Source: Steinernema hermaphroditum
Lineage: Eukaryota > Nematoda > Chromadorea > Rhabditida > Steinernematidae
Assembly: GCA_030435675.1 (NCBI GenBank)
Contig: CM059623.1
Location: forward strand, 14,879,592 to 14,943,591
Reading direction: 5' to 3'
Length of the DNA: 64,000 nucleotides
The position numbers were made by a program, and so were the translations under genes. Every line of letters begins with the position of its first letter. Position 1 is the first letter of the stretch. A model generated the notes under the pieces. That model was not told the DNA's origin. It did not search any database and was given only the letters and a program-made list of their open reading frames with translations. Below are positions 52,829 through 64,000 of this stretch, one piece after another.

Positions 52829-55800
52829 ATGAGGAAACCCTTTCCTCTTCTGTTCCTCGTTTTTTGCGCGTCCCATGGCCAAGTTCTCTACCAGTACACT
52901 ATGGCCAATCACGTGCATTTCCCGAATGTCGATTTTTCGTCGAAGATCCTCGACGACGGCGAGAGGATTACGGTAGATTGTGTGGATGGCCAGAAGTGTA
53001 AACTCTGCTCGAATTGGTACAAAGCTGGAGATTCATGTAGCAATGGTCAGGAGCTAGAGGTTATCCAATGTAATCCCGACTTAAAGTAAGCTTAAAATCT
53101 CGAGCTTTGTTCATCCAAAGATTCTAGCATCGTTGAAATCCAAGAAAATGCGTTTTACGCGTGCAAGAATCACAAGCTAGAGTTGGAGTTCTGTCCTCGA
53201 GGCTCAATTTATCGAAAAGAAAAAGGATGCTTCGACCCCACAAAGCATATGTATAGGCAAGCCCATGCTTCAGGTACGGTCGCCGGTTCCGGAGCCGGTT
53301 CCCTAGTCAGATAAAGTCTTTTTAGCGTTTCCGGGAAGCGGCCGCGTCGGCGACGTTTGCGCTTTCAACACGGATTGTTTGAGTGTAAGTCGGTTTCCCG
53401 TCTAAAAGAAAGCAGTATCGGTCTAGTCGCCATGTTTTCCTCTAGATCCAACGAAGCTAGAAACAGATCATCCGAAATCCAAAATTAAGTAAAAAGTAAA
53501 CTAGAGTCAGTTAAGTCAAAAGGTGACCTGAAACCTTGGTGGCAATATCAAGCGGTTTTGGGTATCTGATAACTTCAGGGAGAGTGAGTGTATAATCAAG
53601 TGAAGTGAGCTATTTGCGGAGGGACGACCAAAGGCACGTAGGTCCCACAGTCTAACTTCTACATACCTATACGCAAACCGTTCCCTCAGAAATCAACAGT
53701 GTATAATCAAGCCAAACTAGCTGCCTTCGTCTTAGTGTGAGAGAGAAAATGAGATGCCATGAGATTGCCTTGCTTAGTCTAAAGTGTGCGATAGATCCTG
53801 GTTCATCCTTCGCGTTTTGTCAGGTCTGACCTGAAATTGCAGTATAAAAGTGTAAAGTGCAAAGATAAGTGCAGAAATAAGCCAACTCAAAGAGGTCCTT
53901 TATATAAAATAGCCGTCAAATATGAAATATTATTTCAGGGAATGTACTGTTCCGGAGGTCAATGCGCCTGTTTGAGCACCTTCATACTGAGAGAAGGTTA
54001 CTGCTACGAGAGTAGGTCCCACAGTCTAACTTCTACATACCTATACGCAAACCGTTCCCTCAGAAATCAACCCTAACCAGCCGGGATGCACGTACGACAT
54101 TCAATGCTCTGCCGTATGGCCCGAGGCGAAGTGCTCCATGGATTCGGGCGTCGGTACTTGTAGATGCCCGGAGAACACGCACGTGGCCCGCGAAACGAGA
54201 GATGGATGGGTGTGTGTGTCGTTAAAAGATCACGGAACCGGCGGTTCATCGTCGCTCTACTTCATCTGTCCGCTGCCCGAAGGCGCCGGTTTCAAGATTG
54301 CCCTCAACGATCCAGATCCTCAATTTGGATCGTTCCCGGTGGGATGTACCGTTGGATCGTCGGCTCAAGTGGAGCCTGTGGCCGGTCTTCATGGCGGAGC
54401 CGCGTGCATCTGGCCCAGCACGGGAGAGTTTGTGGGCGATATCTACGACTGCGTCCATACGTCACCACAGGTGAGCTAATTTGAAAGGATGCCACAGTGG
54501 AGCCCTAATTTCCTCTATCAAGATTCAATGCCTAAAAATTATGTCGTAACGGCGAAGATTAGTCACTCATACCCACAAATCGCACGTTGACAACTGTGCC
54601 CGTTTGGTTGAATGGTAGTACTTCTGAATGCCGTTTTTGAGTCTAGGGTGAAAACCCCTGAGGGGTCAATGATTTTTTGCATTCTATTTTGGACTTGTAT
54701 TTGGATTGCTTGCTTACAGGGTGTCAAGAAAATACTGTAACGCGGAAAAGCAACCATAACTTTTTATTGAACAAACGATAACAAACAATTCTGAATGGCA
54801 CAGGGTGGAGTTGAACCCTGGTATTCAAACTGGTAAGCAAAAGGCTTACCGGATCAACCACGAAGCCAGAGCTAAAGGTTCGGCAATCATGCCTATATCC
54901 ACGTCTACGCTCGCCTAACTTTCGAAGGGTTCTTATATGGTCAGGTGTGCTTGTAAGCCGGCTTTTGAGGATAAGCTTCATCAATGCGTGCCTATCTGTA
55001 TGCCAATTTTCAGCTCGATCTTAGATATCTTCACAGATCCTCTGTGCTCTATTTGATGTTCTGTTCTAGTTCTAGACTTTCACAGTTAAGCGTTTTATAC
55101 TCAAACTTCATCAGGCTGCATATAGTTAACATAAGAGCTCTCCTCTCCACCGAAACGCCGCCTGAAGAGCATGGGCGTCCGATCCACAATAATAACACCC
55201 AAAAGTATTATACACAGCAAAATGGTGAATAGTAGAAGTATGACCACCAGGAGATCCTCGTTAAATGTGGGATCCGGCGGGTTGCGCTCGTTATCCGGCT
55301 CCACACAGAATACAGTGTTGTTGCTGGTGGCGATATAGGGGCAGTGGGGAGGCGGACAGACGAGGGGCTGCACTAGAGGACGCCAGAAATTGGGTCTTTC
55401 TGTGGGACGCGTGAAAAGGGAGTTCCAAATCTGTTGATGGAGAAGCGAATGACCTCGTGTGGAGAGATGCACACAGTCCGCTCCGAGGGGTGACACGTCG
55501 ATTCTAAAATTGAAGGGTGGATGTGTTTTGGCGGGGATACCAACGTGTCGTTGTAAGGAAGTAGCAAGGCATTCCTCATGAATGGAAGGATTTGGGCGCT
55601 GAATGTTGGGTAGCGATAGAGATAGGCGATGTGTTCTTCCAGCTGAAACGTGTTCTTTTGGACAAAAGAAGAAAAAAGATGCCCAATCGAGGCTTTGTCG
55701 TTTCTCTGCTTGGCTGACTTATCGGCCATGATCAGAGATGACCTAGCAAGGATACCCTAAAGTTTTGGAGCCCGTCTATCTCTGACCATGATTTTAGAAT

Positions 55801-58800
55801 CAAAACCTGTAGTTGAAAATGTTGCTTACTATAGCTTACCGTATCCCAAACGTTGACCAGCGTCTTCTCGTCGTGCAGCTTCCATTTTGACAACAGACGC
55901 TCACAGGCTTCAAAACCAAAACTCGCCTGTTGCCAGATTTTTGTCTCCGACACTCTCACCACGACCACCAGCGTTCTGTGCGGGATGACGCGAAACAGTT
56001 CTCCTAGAACCTCGAGCACGGCCGTGGCCATAACGTCCAGAGAGTGCAGTTCACTGTCATATGGACTTGGCGCGACGACGATGAGCTTCCAGCGTTCTTT
56101 CCAGTTCTTAAGCGATTTCACGACCGAAATGACTCTCCTAGTTTGACTGATGATGTTGGTGGCGCGTTCCGAAGCTATTACGGTCAGGGAAGGGTTGAAG
56201 ACGGCAAGGAAGTCGTCGAGTGTAGGTAGAGGGTTTAGAGACTTCGTGCAGGACTCGGCGACATCTATGAAGGGATAGGTCAGGCACGGGGGTGTTGCCT
56301 TCATTACTTCTCAAATATCTTATCGAATGTCGTTTACAGTTCGGCTAAAACTAGCTTGAGGTCAGCCCCCTATATTTCACCTCTAATACAAGCTTAAAGG
56401 CTGGACTACGAGCACAACATAGAACATATCTTCTTCACGTTAAAGTCGTTGATAATAAGGATAGGCAGAACAGCAGAACTGAGGTGTGATGGAACGGATA
56501 GAAGGTGGACTGGGGAGTCAAGCGCCATGTTTTGGGTACATGCCTTAATTTCGGGCCGTTGAGTTTATGTGCGTTTGACTCATCAGCCCACCCTTTATCC
56601 GTTGCACTACACAGCAGACCAAGCGGCACGCATCATTTCGGTTCCCTTGTTAGTACTACTAACTAGCATCTTTGTAACCCTAACGTGGTGCAAAATCTCA
56701 CAGATTACCATGCGTTAGATATCCATTCAGTATTGAACGGTTCCGTTCAGTATCCAGCCAATGTGCCAGATGTGGTTCGGTGGTGTCATCACAGAACACC
56801 CCCAAGTGTCCAATCTCGGAGAAGATTTCAATGTCGCTGGGCGCGAGGTTATCTGCCGAAGCGAATGGGTTCAACTCGTATTTTGGACATTTCTGCAGAG
56901 TCGATAAGATCCTAGCATCGATGGGGAAGTCCGAGCTCGCTGTGATGGTTTGGTCGTTCTAAGAAGAAGGAGTTTCGTTAAGTGGATGTAGACAGGGCCT
57001 ACCAGCTGTTTAAGATACTCAATCCACTGCTCTACAAAATCATTCTGTGGCGCGCCAGCAGCGACGGCGACAGCGATCAACAAAACGCGACAAATACTCA
57101 TTCGATCACATCCATAACTGTCAATTGGCCGCGCCTCGCTCCACACGAACAGCGGCACAATTACCACCCCGCGCGCGCCTACTGGTTTCCGGTGTTGTGG
57201 GCCTGTTTGCAACGGTGCCGGATACATGAACACGACGGCGGCCATGTTTACACAGCCGACCTTGATATGTCACGGCAAACGGAAAGTGCGTCTTTATGAA
57301 GGATTGAGATAAGGATAGGAACGACAAGATGGGTGCAAGATGCTTTTTAAAAGGGAGCCAAATCTAAGGTTTACGTTATTAAGCTGGACTGCCAAGTTGT
57401 CTGCCAAATCTGGGCTGAAAAATAATGCATTACCGAAATCAAAGTGTTGTAGACTGCTAGAGAATGCATTGAGCCAAATGCTGAACAACTGAAATTAGCA
57501 GAAAAATGACGCCTTCCTAGTAAGCATATGGAAGATAAGAAGAGAGAGACTCATTGTAAAAGAAAGGTCCTGGCCGGGTTCGAACCGGCGACCTTCTGCG
57601 TGTGAAGCAGACGTGATAACCACTACACCACAGGACCTCTGGTCTCTGCTCTCGACACACTTGGTGTGGGTCTGTGTCTGTGGCCTTCTCTGTTCGTCTG
57701 ACTCTCTTCACACCGATACGACGAGACGGTTGGATTTGTCTGGGTCTTATAAAAGCGCGTCGTCTCGTTTCCATCTCGTTCATTCCATGAACATATACTA
57801 AAATTGGAACAATACAGAGAAGATTAGCATGGCCCCTGTGCAAGGATGACACGCAAATTCGTGAAGCGTTCCAAATTTTTTTTCCGATTTTTGGTTGATC
57901 GATTCTCTAGACACATTTTTTATACTTATGGCCCAGATTCAATATCACCTTTGAACACTTGAAGCCCACGCTTACTGACTAAATTCGAACATTGTGAAAT
58001 AGGTCAACTTCAGGTCAACCTCCAGCAACAATTCCCTCAATCCAACTACGCCCCTTCGGCCGACGGCGTCTGCTGTCCATCTCGAGCTCTGGCCTGCATT
58101 CAGCCTCAAGTGACCGGCCCTAATTCGTCAGAACCCCGCTGGTGGTACAACTCCGTCACTGGAACATGTCAACAATTCTTGTGGGATCCTTCGGCCACCA
58201 TGTCCAAACACCACAGCGCCAACAACTTCAGAACGATTGATCATTGCGAATCGTACTGTAGAGACAGTAAGAATCAATAGTTCCATCGTCTTCTATACGA
58301 AAGCTTAAGCCTGCGCTCGAGGAAGCCCCCAATACTCCATCGAAGCTCAAGTCTACCTAGAACGCGCCGTGACCGGATGCTCCAATTCGGTCAGCTGTGC
58401 AAACGACTTTCAATGCAACTCCGTCGGCTCTCAGCATCTCTGCTGTCCAACTCCAGCGTCTGTGTGCAGTGCCAAGGGTGCGCGACCCATGGATCTTCAC
58501 CCACGTTCCACCGTTTTCCACGCTGGATTCATGACGACCACAGGGAGAGAGTCTGTCAGATTCTACTACGATCATAACACAGGGAAATGTTCGGACTTTA
58601 TCTACAAGGGAGCCGGCGGAAATTTCAACAATTTCCTCTCCAAACATGAGTGTGAGATGTTTTGTGCTAGATGTATGTTGAGCACTGATATATTTCACAA
58701 AATTTCCACCATTTTTAGTACAATGCGATCGTGGAACACCTTTGAGAATCGGCGAAGATTCTCAAAGATGCCAAAGCAACGCTGGATGTCCAAGTTCTCA

Positions 58801-61800
58801 TGAGTGCAAAACCGACCAGGGCGTCTGCTGTCCAAGAAAACGTATACCCCACCTACTGTACCATGGCTAAAACATCGAACATTTAGAAACCATTTGTTCC
58901 CAGCCCCTTCGCGTGGGAGACTGTACAGAAAATGTCAAACGTTACTGGTACAATGCGGCGACGAGACAGTGTCAGATGTTCGAGTACACGGGATGCCAAG
59001 GCAATGATAACAATTTTGAGAACATCTTGGATTGCCAAAGTTTCTGCAAAAATGCTATTCGTAAGCTGGCGGTCACTAAGACGGAGAATCGGTTCTTTCG
59101 TTTTCAGCTGAACCTCGATGCGTTCAAGGCCAGGCCTATAAGGATACGTTTGGAAACTTCGTTCAGTGTGCGCATGGAATGACGAAGTGTCCTGCGAACT
59201 ATGAGTGCTACTTTGATGGAAGCATGTGGGGATGCTGTCCTACTAAATGTGAGTTAGACGTTTAAAATTATCGAGTTTTGTGTTGGATCAATCTTATATA
59301 AGAAGTTTAAGTCGAAGTCCTGACCTGTGATGGGAAACGAGGTCGAAATCCAAAAAGATTCGATGCCCAAAAACCCATCGAATCTCGAGTCGGGACCAAC
59401 CAGTCCGGACTCGTTTTCGGACTTATTCCGATCTCTGGTCCTGACACATAACTAGATACACCCCTTAGTTAGTAGGCTCTGCTGAGGCAAGAATGTAGGC
59501 CGACTGAAAAAGGTGTATACCTAACGGAAATATTGGGAAAGATCTGAAAATTGGCGAGCGGGCTGAGCATGCAGATGTAAGTACAAGGCACATAGTCCTA
59601 CTGGTCCAAAACGAGATTTCCAAAAGAGAAGCTGGTTGATATGCGCTAGTTTGGACAATGTTGCATGTGTCTCCATGGCGCAGGGGCAAGGCTCTTAGCC
59701 AGTAAAAATCTTTTTTTAACTTTTACTCTCATCCTTGCAACATAATCCTAACAGTTCCATCTACTAATACGCATGAACATATCCTAATATGACCAATCCT
59801 ATGGGCTGGATGGTCGGCTCACCATGACGTGCCTGATCGACCACAAATAGGCATAAAGATGGCACAGTATTGGACATGTCATCAAGCGTATTAGTCGATA
59901 GAAACCTTAGTTTGTTTGAATCTTTCAACCTTTTCTTGTCAGTCTCTGCGTACACCAACGAAACCGTTGGTTAAACTGGCTGAAAGACTGGCCCAACCTG
60001 GTGCTCCAGTTTCATCCAAAGGACCTTAGCTACCGTGAATCAATGTCCTTGTCTTCACAATTGAGACAATGCCTCTTTTCCAGCCTACACCTGCTCGTTG
60101 AACTCCGACAGTGGAATCCAATGCGGTGCCGGCTCGACCTTCAAGTACTTCTACAACTCCCACACACAGTCGTGCGAGACATTCCAATACAACGGCTGTG
60201 ACGGAAACTCCAACAACTTTGCCAGTCGAGAGACTTGCGAAGAATACTGTGGAGTTGGGGGATGCCCGAATGGAGGCCTTCCCATGCGGGACCACTCCGG
60301 TCAGATGATCTCGTGTTCAAGTCAAGAAGGATGTCCTTCTACTCACGAGTGCTCGTCGGTGTTTGTCTCGATGGCGACGGTCAATCGATGTTGTCCCACT
60401 AAATGTAAGGTCGATAGACATAATTACGTATGTAACGCTTTTCTTTAGCCTATATTTGCTCGCTTCCGCCTCTTCAAGGAACCTCTTGTGGATCTCACCA
60501 CCTCACCCGTTACTACTTCAACATCGTAACAGCTCAGTGCTCGTCGTTCCAGTACAATGGATGTGATGGAAATCAAAATAATTTTGTCTCGATGACGCAG
60601 TGCAACAACTTCTGTATGAGTAGCGGTAAGTGTTCTCCTAAAATTTGAGTACTTTCCACATCGGTTGCTATTGAGATTTTTGAGGACCATAAGATTTCAA
60701 GACTGACATTTCAATCTTGATTTTCAATCATCCTGACTGGTTTACCTGGATTAATTTCGAATTTGACACCGGTTTTGATCGCTTTTATCAGCGAAAACAA
60801 GTTCAGGCAATTACAATGAAAATTGCTCTATGCCTGTTAGGGTGAGCCATCGAACCGAAGCGAGTCCGATCATGTTAGACTTTGCGATTTCTGACGATTT
60901 TCGGCTCACAAAATCAAGTTTGAAATGAAACCACAAATTTCATTCGATTAAAAGGTCTGCTTTCCAGCAGTTCTCCTTTAAAATGTCATTCTTACGACTT
61001 TTTCCGCCTTCAGAGGCAACATAGTCTTCAGCATTGTGTGCTATGACCGCCCTAGTCGCCTGAGTAACATCATCAGCGTCGGATGGAATCCGCAAAAGTC
61101 GTGAGGACAGACGCTCAGCCGCCGACCCCGTCTACGCTCGACTGTCTCGTCGCAACGGCGCGAGAGCGGGCAGACGAACAGAGAAAACGCTATTGCGGAA
61201 GATGGGAGTGGTCTTGAAAAGGAGGCATCGAAACGGGCTCTGTTTTCCTTGTACACTTCAAATGTTCAACCAAGAAATCGGTTGGAAACCATTCTCATTG
61301 AGCTCATTGGCGACCAGGCAGGAGTCGGGTCGAGGATAGACCAGGAACGGATGGGGAATAGATCGGAGAAGAGCTTAGGGATGGGTCGGGGAAAGGAGAG
61401 GCTTGCAGAGATGTAACAATCTTTATACCATGGGCTAGGGACAGGTCGGACAGTCAGAGAGAACGAGATAGCACGTGGAATGAGCATGGACTGGGGTAGA
61501 TATTGTTCAAAAAAGACACATTTTCTCAAGAAAGTACTGTAAAACATGCCTATTTCAGCTTGCCCAGCCGGAACAACGGTCTACTTGGACCCTAACGACA
61601 ACAAACCGATCCTCTGCAATGAAGCACTGAAGAACAGCTGCCCACCCAACTACGAGTGTACCTTCAACGGCCTCCTCAACAACTACGTGTGCTGTGGCTC
61701 CAGCGACATGGGCGTCTGTCCTGACGGCGAACGGGCCTTTGTCAACTCGGCCGATCACTCGGCCAAGGAGTGCATGATCAACGTCGAGGGCTCATGTCCA

Positions 61801-64000
61801 TCGAACTATCTCTGTCGATTCAATCTTCAACGCAACAAGTACTACTGCTGCGCTTCTGTGAAGGGCCATACGTGTCCTGCCGGGAAGTTCCTTTACAAGG
61901 AGAGCCGAAGTGGCAACCCGAAGAGATGCACCGTTGGTAAAGAGCAGTGTCCAGATGGATATTCCTGTCAGTCGTATCTGAAGAACGCTTTCCAAGGGTT
62001 CTGTTGTTCGGCCAATAGTAAGTATTCTGCTCGATGAGCTCATTAGATGTCTCGATTTCAGTGATCTGCCCTGATAACGGAGAATTCCTCGTCGACGAGT
62101 CCAGCCATCAGCCGAGAATCTGCACGATGGGCTCGTTCGTGAACTGTCCCAATGGATACACGTGCCGCTCAGTGCACAACTCCAACGAGGGCTTCTGCTG
62201 TCGAGGAACTACAGTATCCGTGACGGACGGTTGCCCTCCCGGAAATTTTGTCTACATGGTTAAAAACGAGATAGCGAATTGCGACCCTTTCAATCCACCC
62301 AACGCTCCTTGTCCGGCTGGATACACTTGTCAGTGGTCGACGGCCAATCAGCGATATCAGTGCTGTGGGTCGAAGCCGTTGCCCCCACCAGAGAAGAAGA
62401 GTAAGTCCGTCATGCATGGAGCAATCAAGTGGTCTAATGGAAAAGGAATGAGTGATAAAGGGTGCTCATATCAAAGATACTAAGCAACGTTTTATATGAA
62501 TCACGATCGCAAGGAAGGCCTAAAAACGTGAGATTACCCCTGAATCCCCCCTGAGAGTTTGCTGAGTTTGTGTACGATGCTGGAGACGGCACATGTGAAA
62601 ACAGATTTGGCAGAACTCTAGACCTGAAATTTCACTAAGAGTCCAATGTTGAGTTTATTGAAAGTTGGATGAAACCCTGATCCATGCCTCATTCCACTCA
62701 TCTGATGTCTTTTTCGGCTCACACTCCCCGTCTATGTCCACGCTCACCCTCAATCTATGCTTCATCCTATGCCTTTTCCATTCTCATCCCTTCCCAGGTC
62801 AATGTTTCAGACCATCTCTGATTAATAATACTGTTGAACACCTCCTATCTTGCTGGTAACACAACTTTCATTTCAGAAGACGGCTGTCCAAACGATCAAA
62901 TCGCCTTCTTGGAAAAAGACGTGGTCCGTACGTGTTCGGCCGGTGGAAAAACATGTCCGATTGGCTACTTCTGCCAATTTTCCGCCATAAACAACCAGTT
63001 CCAATGCTGTGGCGTCAGCGCCGGATGTCCTAACGATCAAGTGGCGTTTGTTAGCGTCAAAGGCGAACCGGAGAAATGTGCCATGGGGCAGTCGAATTGT
63101 CCGATTGGATACTCCTGTCAGAAAACGGCGGCTGGTCATGCTGTTTGTTGCACTTCTAGGCTTACTCAGGGTAAGTCACGCGCCATATACGCTCTTATAC
63201 AGCGTGCCTTTAGAAGACTGCAACGAAGAACAGATCCTTGTCGATGGCGAGTGCCTCAAGAAGGCTTCTCCTAACGACAACTGTACAAGTAGTGCCCAGT
63301 GCATGGGCGGGTCAATCTGCTCCGGAGAGAAGTGCGCCTGTCCGGGGGGCACTAGACTGGTCGGAAAGTTCTGTCAGGTCATCCCAAGTAAGCTCACCTA
63401 ACTAGATCTAGAAAAAAGTGTCTTTAGCCTGTATGGAAGGGCAAATCTTGAAGGGAAACATGTGTCATAATAAAGTCCGCATTGGCGAAAGTTGCAAGAT
63501 CAAGGAGCAGTGTCCAGAGGGGTCCGGTTGTGAGAAGGGTGTGTGCTCTTGTCCAAAGGGTCAGATCGAGAAGAACGGAAAGTGCGTGGAGAAACAGACG
63601 AAGCCGAGCGCCCCGAGAGGAGCTGTTGTTAGCCGTCCTAAAAGTCGTAAGTTCTTTGAACAAAAAAAGAGTTTGGAGCAAATGGGAACAAAAAAAATGA
63701 AAAATAAATGCCTCATGCTGGAATCGAACCAGCGACCTTCTGTTTACTAGACAGACGCTCTGCCCCTGAGCCAATGAGGCTTATCTGATCGCAAACCATG
63801 AGTTGGTATTGACTTACTTTATTTGTATATTTCAGTAATCTCCAAATGTCTGAACCCAGCCATGGTCGCCTATCGGGACTTCCTCACCGACCGCGTCCAA
63901 TTCTGTTCTGCGCGCAGTAAACCCTGTCCACCGGGCTTCTCCTGCCAGCCTAACGCCATCAAGCAGCAGTACATCTGCTGCGGACCTCAAGGAGCGCGAA
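52829..64000 (+). CDS. Large secreted Kunitz/lustrin/EB-module protein (3' end outside window)
   Basis: Eighteen exons: 52829-53085, 53128-53273, 53326-53384, 53939-54011, 54064-54470, 58014-58266, 58310-58672, 58719-58841, 58887-59060, 59108-59248, 60084-60404, 60449-60625, 61559-62017, 62062-62400, 62877-63170, 63214-63387, 63428-63646 and 63836-64000 onward; about 1,380 residues so far. It opens with a signal peptide ([19 protein letters not shown]) and a Cys-rich chitin-binding-like part. Then follow an EB module, five Kunitz (BPTI) domains (FxYNGCDGNxNNF, e.g. exons 11 and 12) interleaved with lustrin-type repeats (CPNGYTC...CC), six or more lustrin repeats in exons 13-15, and two EB modules. 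Such proteins are extracellular protease inhibitors of the cuticle and moulting process. From exon 6 on almost every intron is phase 1, so domains are exchangeable cassettes. Confidence 0.9.
53637..54069 (+). repeat. Duplicated intron sequence in the Kunitz gene
   Basis: The 52-bp intron 4 (54012-54063) and a few flanking bases recur almost exactly at 53638-53697 inside intron 3, including donor, acceptor (CCCTCAG) and the first exon bases AAATCAAC. Confidence 0.85.
54598..54867. repeat. Two tRNA-like relics in Kunitz intron 5
   Basis: At 54598-54668 (+) there is a GTTTGGTTGAATGGTAGTA A-box-like start. At 54796-54867 (-) there is a clean anticodon stem GTAAG/CTTAC around CCTTTTG (Lys-type UUU) and a GGTTCAACTCC B box, but the acceptor and T stems are imperfect. 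Confidence 0.4.
55101..57101 (-). CDS. Phospholipase-B-like GDSL-family membrane protein, probably inactive
   Basis: Exons 57101-57003 (signal peptide [19 protein letters not shown]), 56958-about 56700, then 56304-55840, 55756-55545 and 55503-55101. The last three join in frame to 359 residues. Family blocks are [13 protein letters not shown] (normally LxPxDIxxIxALGDSLTAG), [29 protein letters not shown] (normally WKLxTxFIGxND) and [20 protein letters not shown] with the catalytic Asp/His. A C-terminal membrane segment ([20 protein letters not shown]) fits the type I ectoenzymes. The nucleophile Ser of GDS and the Asn of GxND are absent, and the join between exon 2 and the next exon is unresolved. 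It is a pseudoenzyme or decaying gene, nested in Kunitz intron 5 on the opposite strand. Confidence 0.65.
56493..56665. repeat. Foldback repeat, partner of 39781-39915
   Basis: Inverted arms (AACGGATAGAAGGTGGACTG... and ...AGCCCACCCTTTATCCGTT) at 56493-56524 and 56571-56603, followed by sequence matching the 39.8-kb copy in reverse. Confidence 0.75.
57565..57637 (-). tRNA. tRNA-Val (CAC), copy 2
   Basis: Identical in sequence to the tRNA at 9759-9831 apart from flanks: acceptor GGTCCTG/CAGGACC, anticodon loop TTCACAC, T-loop TTCGAAC. Divergent from the second U6 gene with exactly the same 140-bp spacing. Confidence 0.93.
57778..57881 (+). ncRNA. U6 spliceosomal snRNA, copy 2
   Basis: Differs from copy 1 at one position within the RNA: T at 57839 (CCCCTGTGCAAGG against CCCCTGCGCAAGG), in the terminal loop of the internal stem-loop. 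It has a better TATA box (TATAAAA about 25 bp upstream) and a longer terminal T run than copy 1. Confidence 0.93.
63709..63780 (-). tRNA. tRNA-Thr (AGT)
   Basis: The reverse strand gives acceptor GCCTCAT/ATGAGGC (perfect), D-arm GGCTCAGGGGCAGAGC, anticodon stem TCTGT/ACAGA with loop CTAGTAA, and T-arm GCTGG/CCAGC. Anticodon AGT reads threonine. It lies inside the Kunitz intron between exons 17 and 18. Confidence 0.93.

Noticed and set aside
1..64000. CRISPR arrays, bacterial operons, or integrated virus
   Set aside because: Introns, snRNA, nematode receptor families and tRNA structure show a eukaryotic nuclear genome; no array-like spacing or viral gene was seen.

Overview
This window is nuclear DNA from a nematode, most likely a rhabditid. 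The evidence is very short introns (mostly 45-60 bp, ending in TTTCAG-like acceptors), trans-splice-type acceptors just upstream of several start codons, a nematode-type U6 snRNA, three srsx-class chemoreceptor genes (a nematode family), a large Kunitz/lustrin secreted protein, and putative DAF-19/RFX X-boxes. I cannot name the species. Exon boundaries were read by eye from GT...AG signals, reading-frame phase and family similarity, not from transcripts.

Layout. 1-1.85 kb: C-terminal exons of an INPP4-type inositol polyphosphate 4-phosphatase. 2.1-11.2 kb: a cilia block with two tandem copies of bbs-5 (the first lacks its C-terminus) and a CDK20/CCRK-like kinase. A member of an unrecognised gene family and a broken relative lie between the bbs-5 copies, and a tRNA-Val/U6 snRNA pair lies in the kinase intron. 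11.5-14.7 kb: two srsx receptors in inverted orientation. 15.2-24.4 kb: two intact mitochondrial enoyl reductase genes (mecr) and two tau-tubulin-kinase-like kinases, one intact. They surround a 4-kb patchwork of fragments of at least six genes plus a hAT-like element. 24.6-31.8 kb: a 3.6-kb tandem duplication carrying a coiled-coil gene and a convergent tyrosylprotein sulfotransferase; the first sulfotransferase copy is broken. 32.2-36.9 kb: a WDR3/UTP12 ribosome-biogenesis gene with a 1.29-kb hAT-like insertion inside an exon. 37.9-39.2 kb: a third srsx receptor. 40-47 kb: a decayed gene, a gustatory-receptor-like gene and two more members of the unrecognised family. 47.3-52.1 kb: HIRA and a small four-pass membrane protein in operon-like order. 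52.8-64 kb: a large Kunitz/lustrin gene that runs off the window, with a phospholipase-B-like gene and a second tRNA-Val/U6 pair nested in one intron.

Two themes stand out. First, ciliary genes cluster: bbs-5 twice and the CDK20-like kinase, each with an X-box-like site before the start codon, which suggests shared control by an RFX factor. Second, duplication is heavy and recent. There are tandem, inverted and dispersed copies, and in most families one copy is intact and another is truncated, frameshifted, interrupted or pasted into a mosaic. Some of this could be an assembly artefact from divergent haplotypes and should be checked with long reads.
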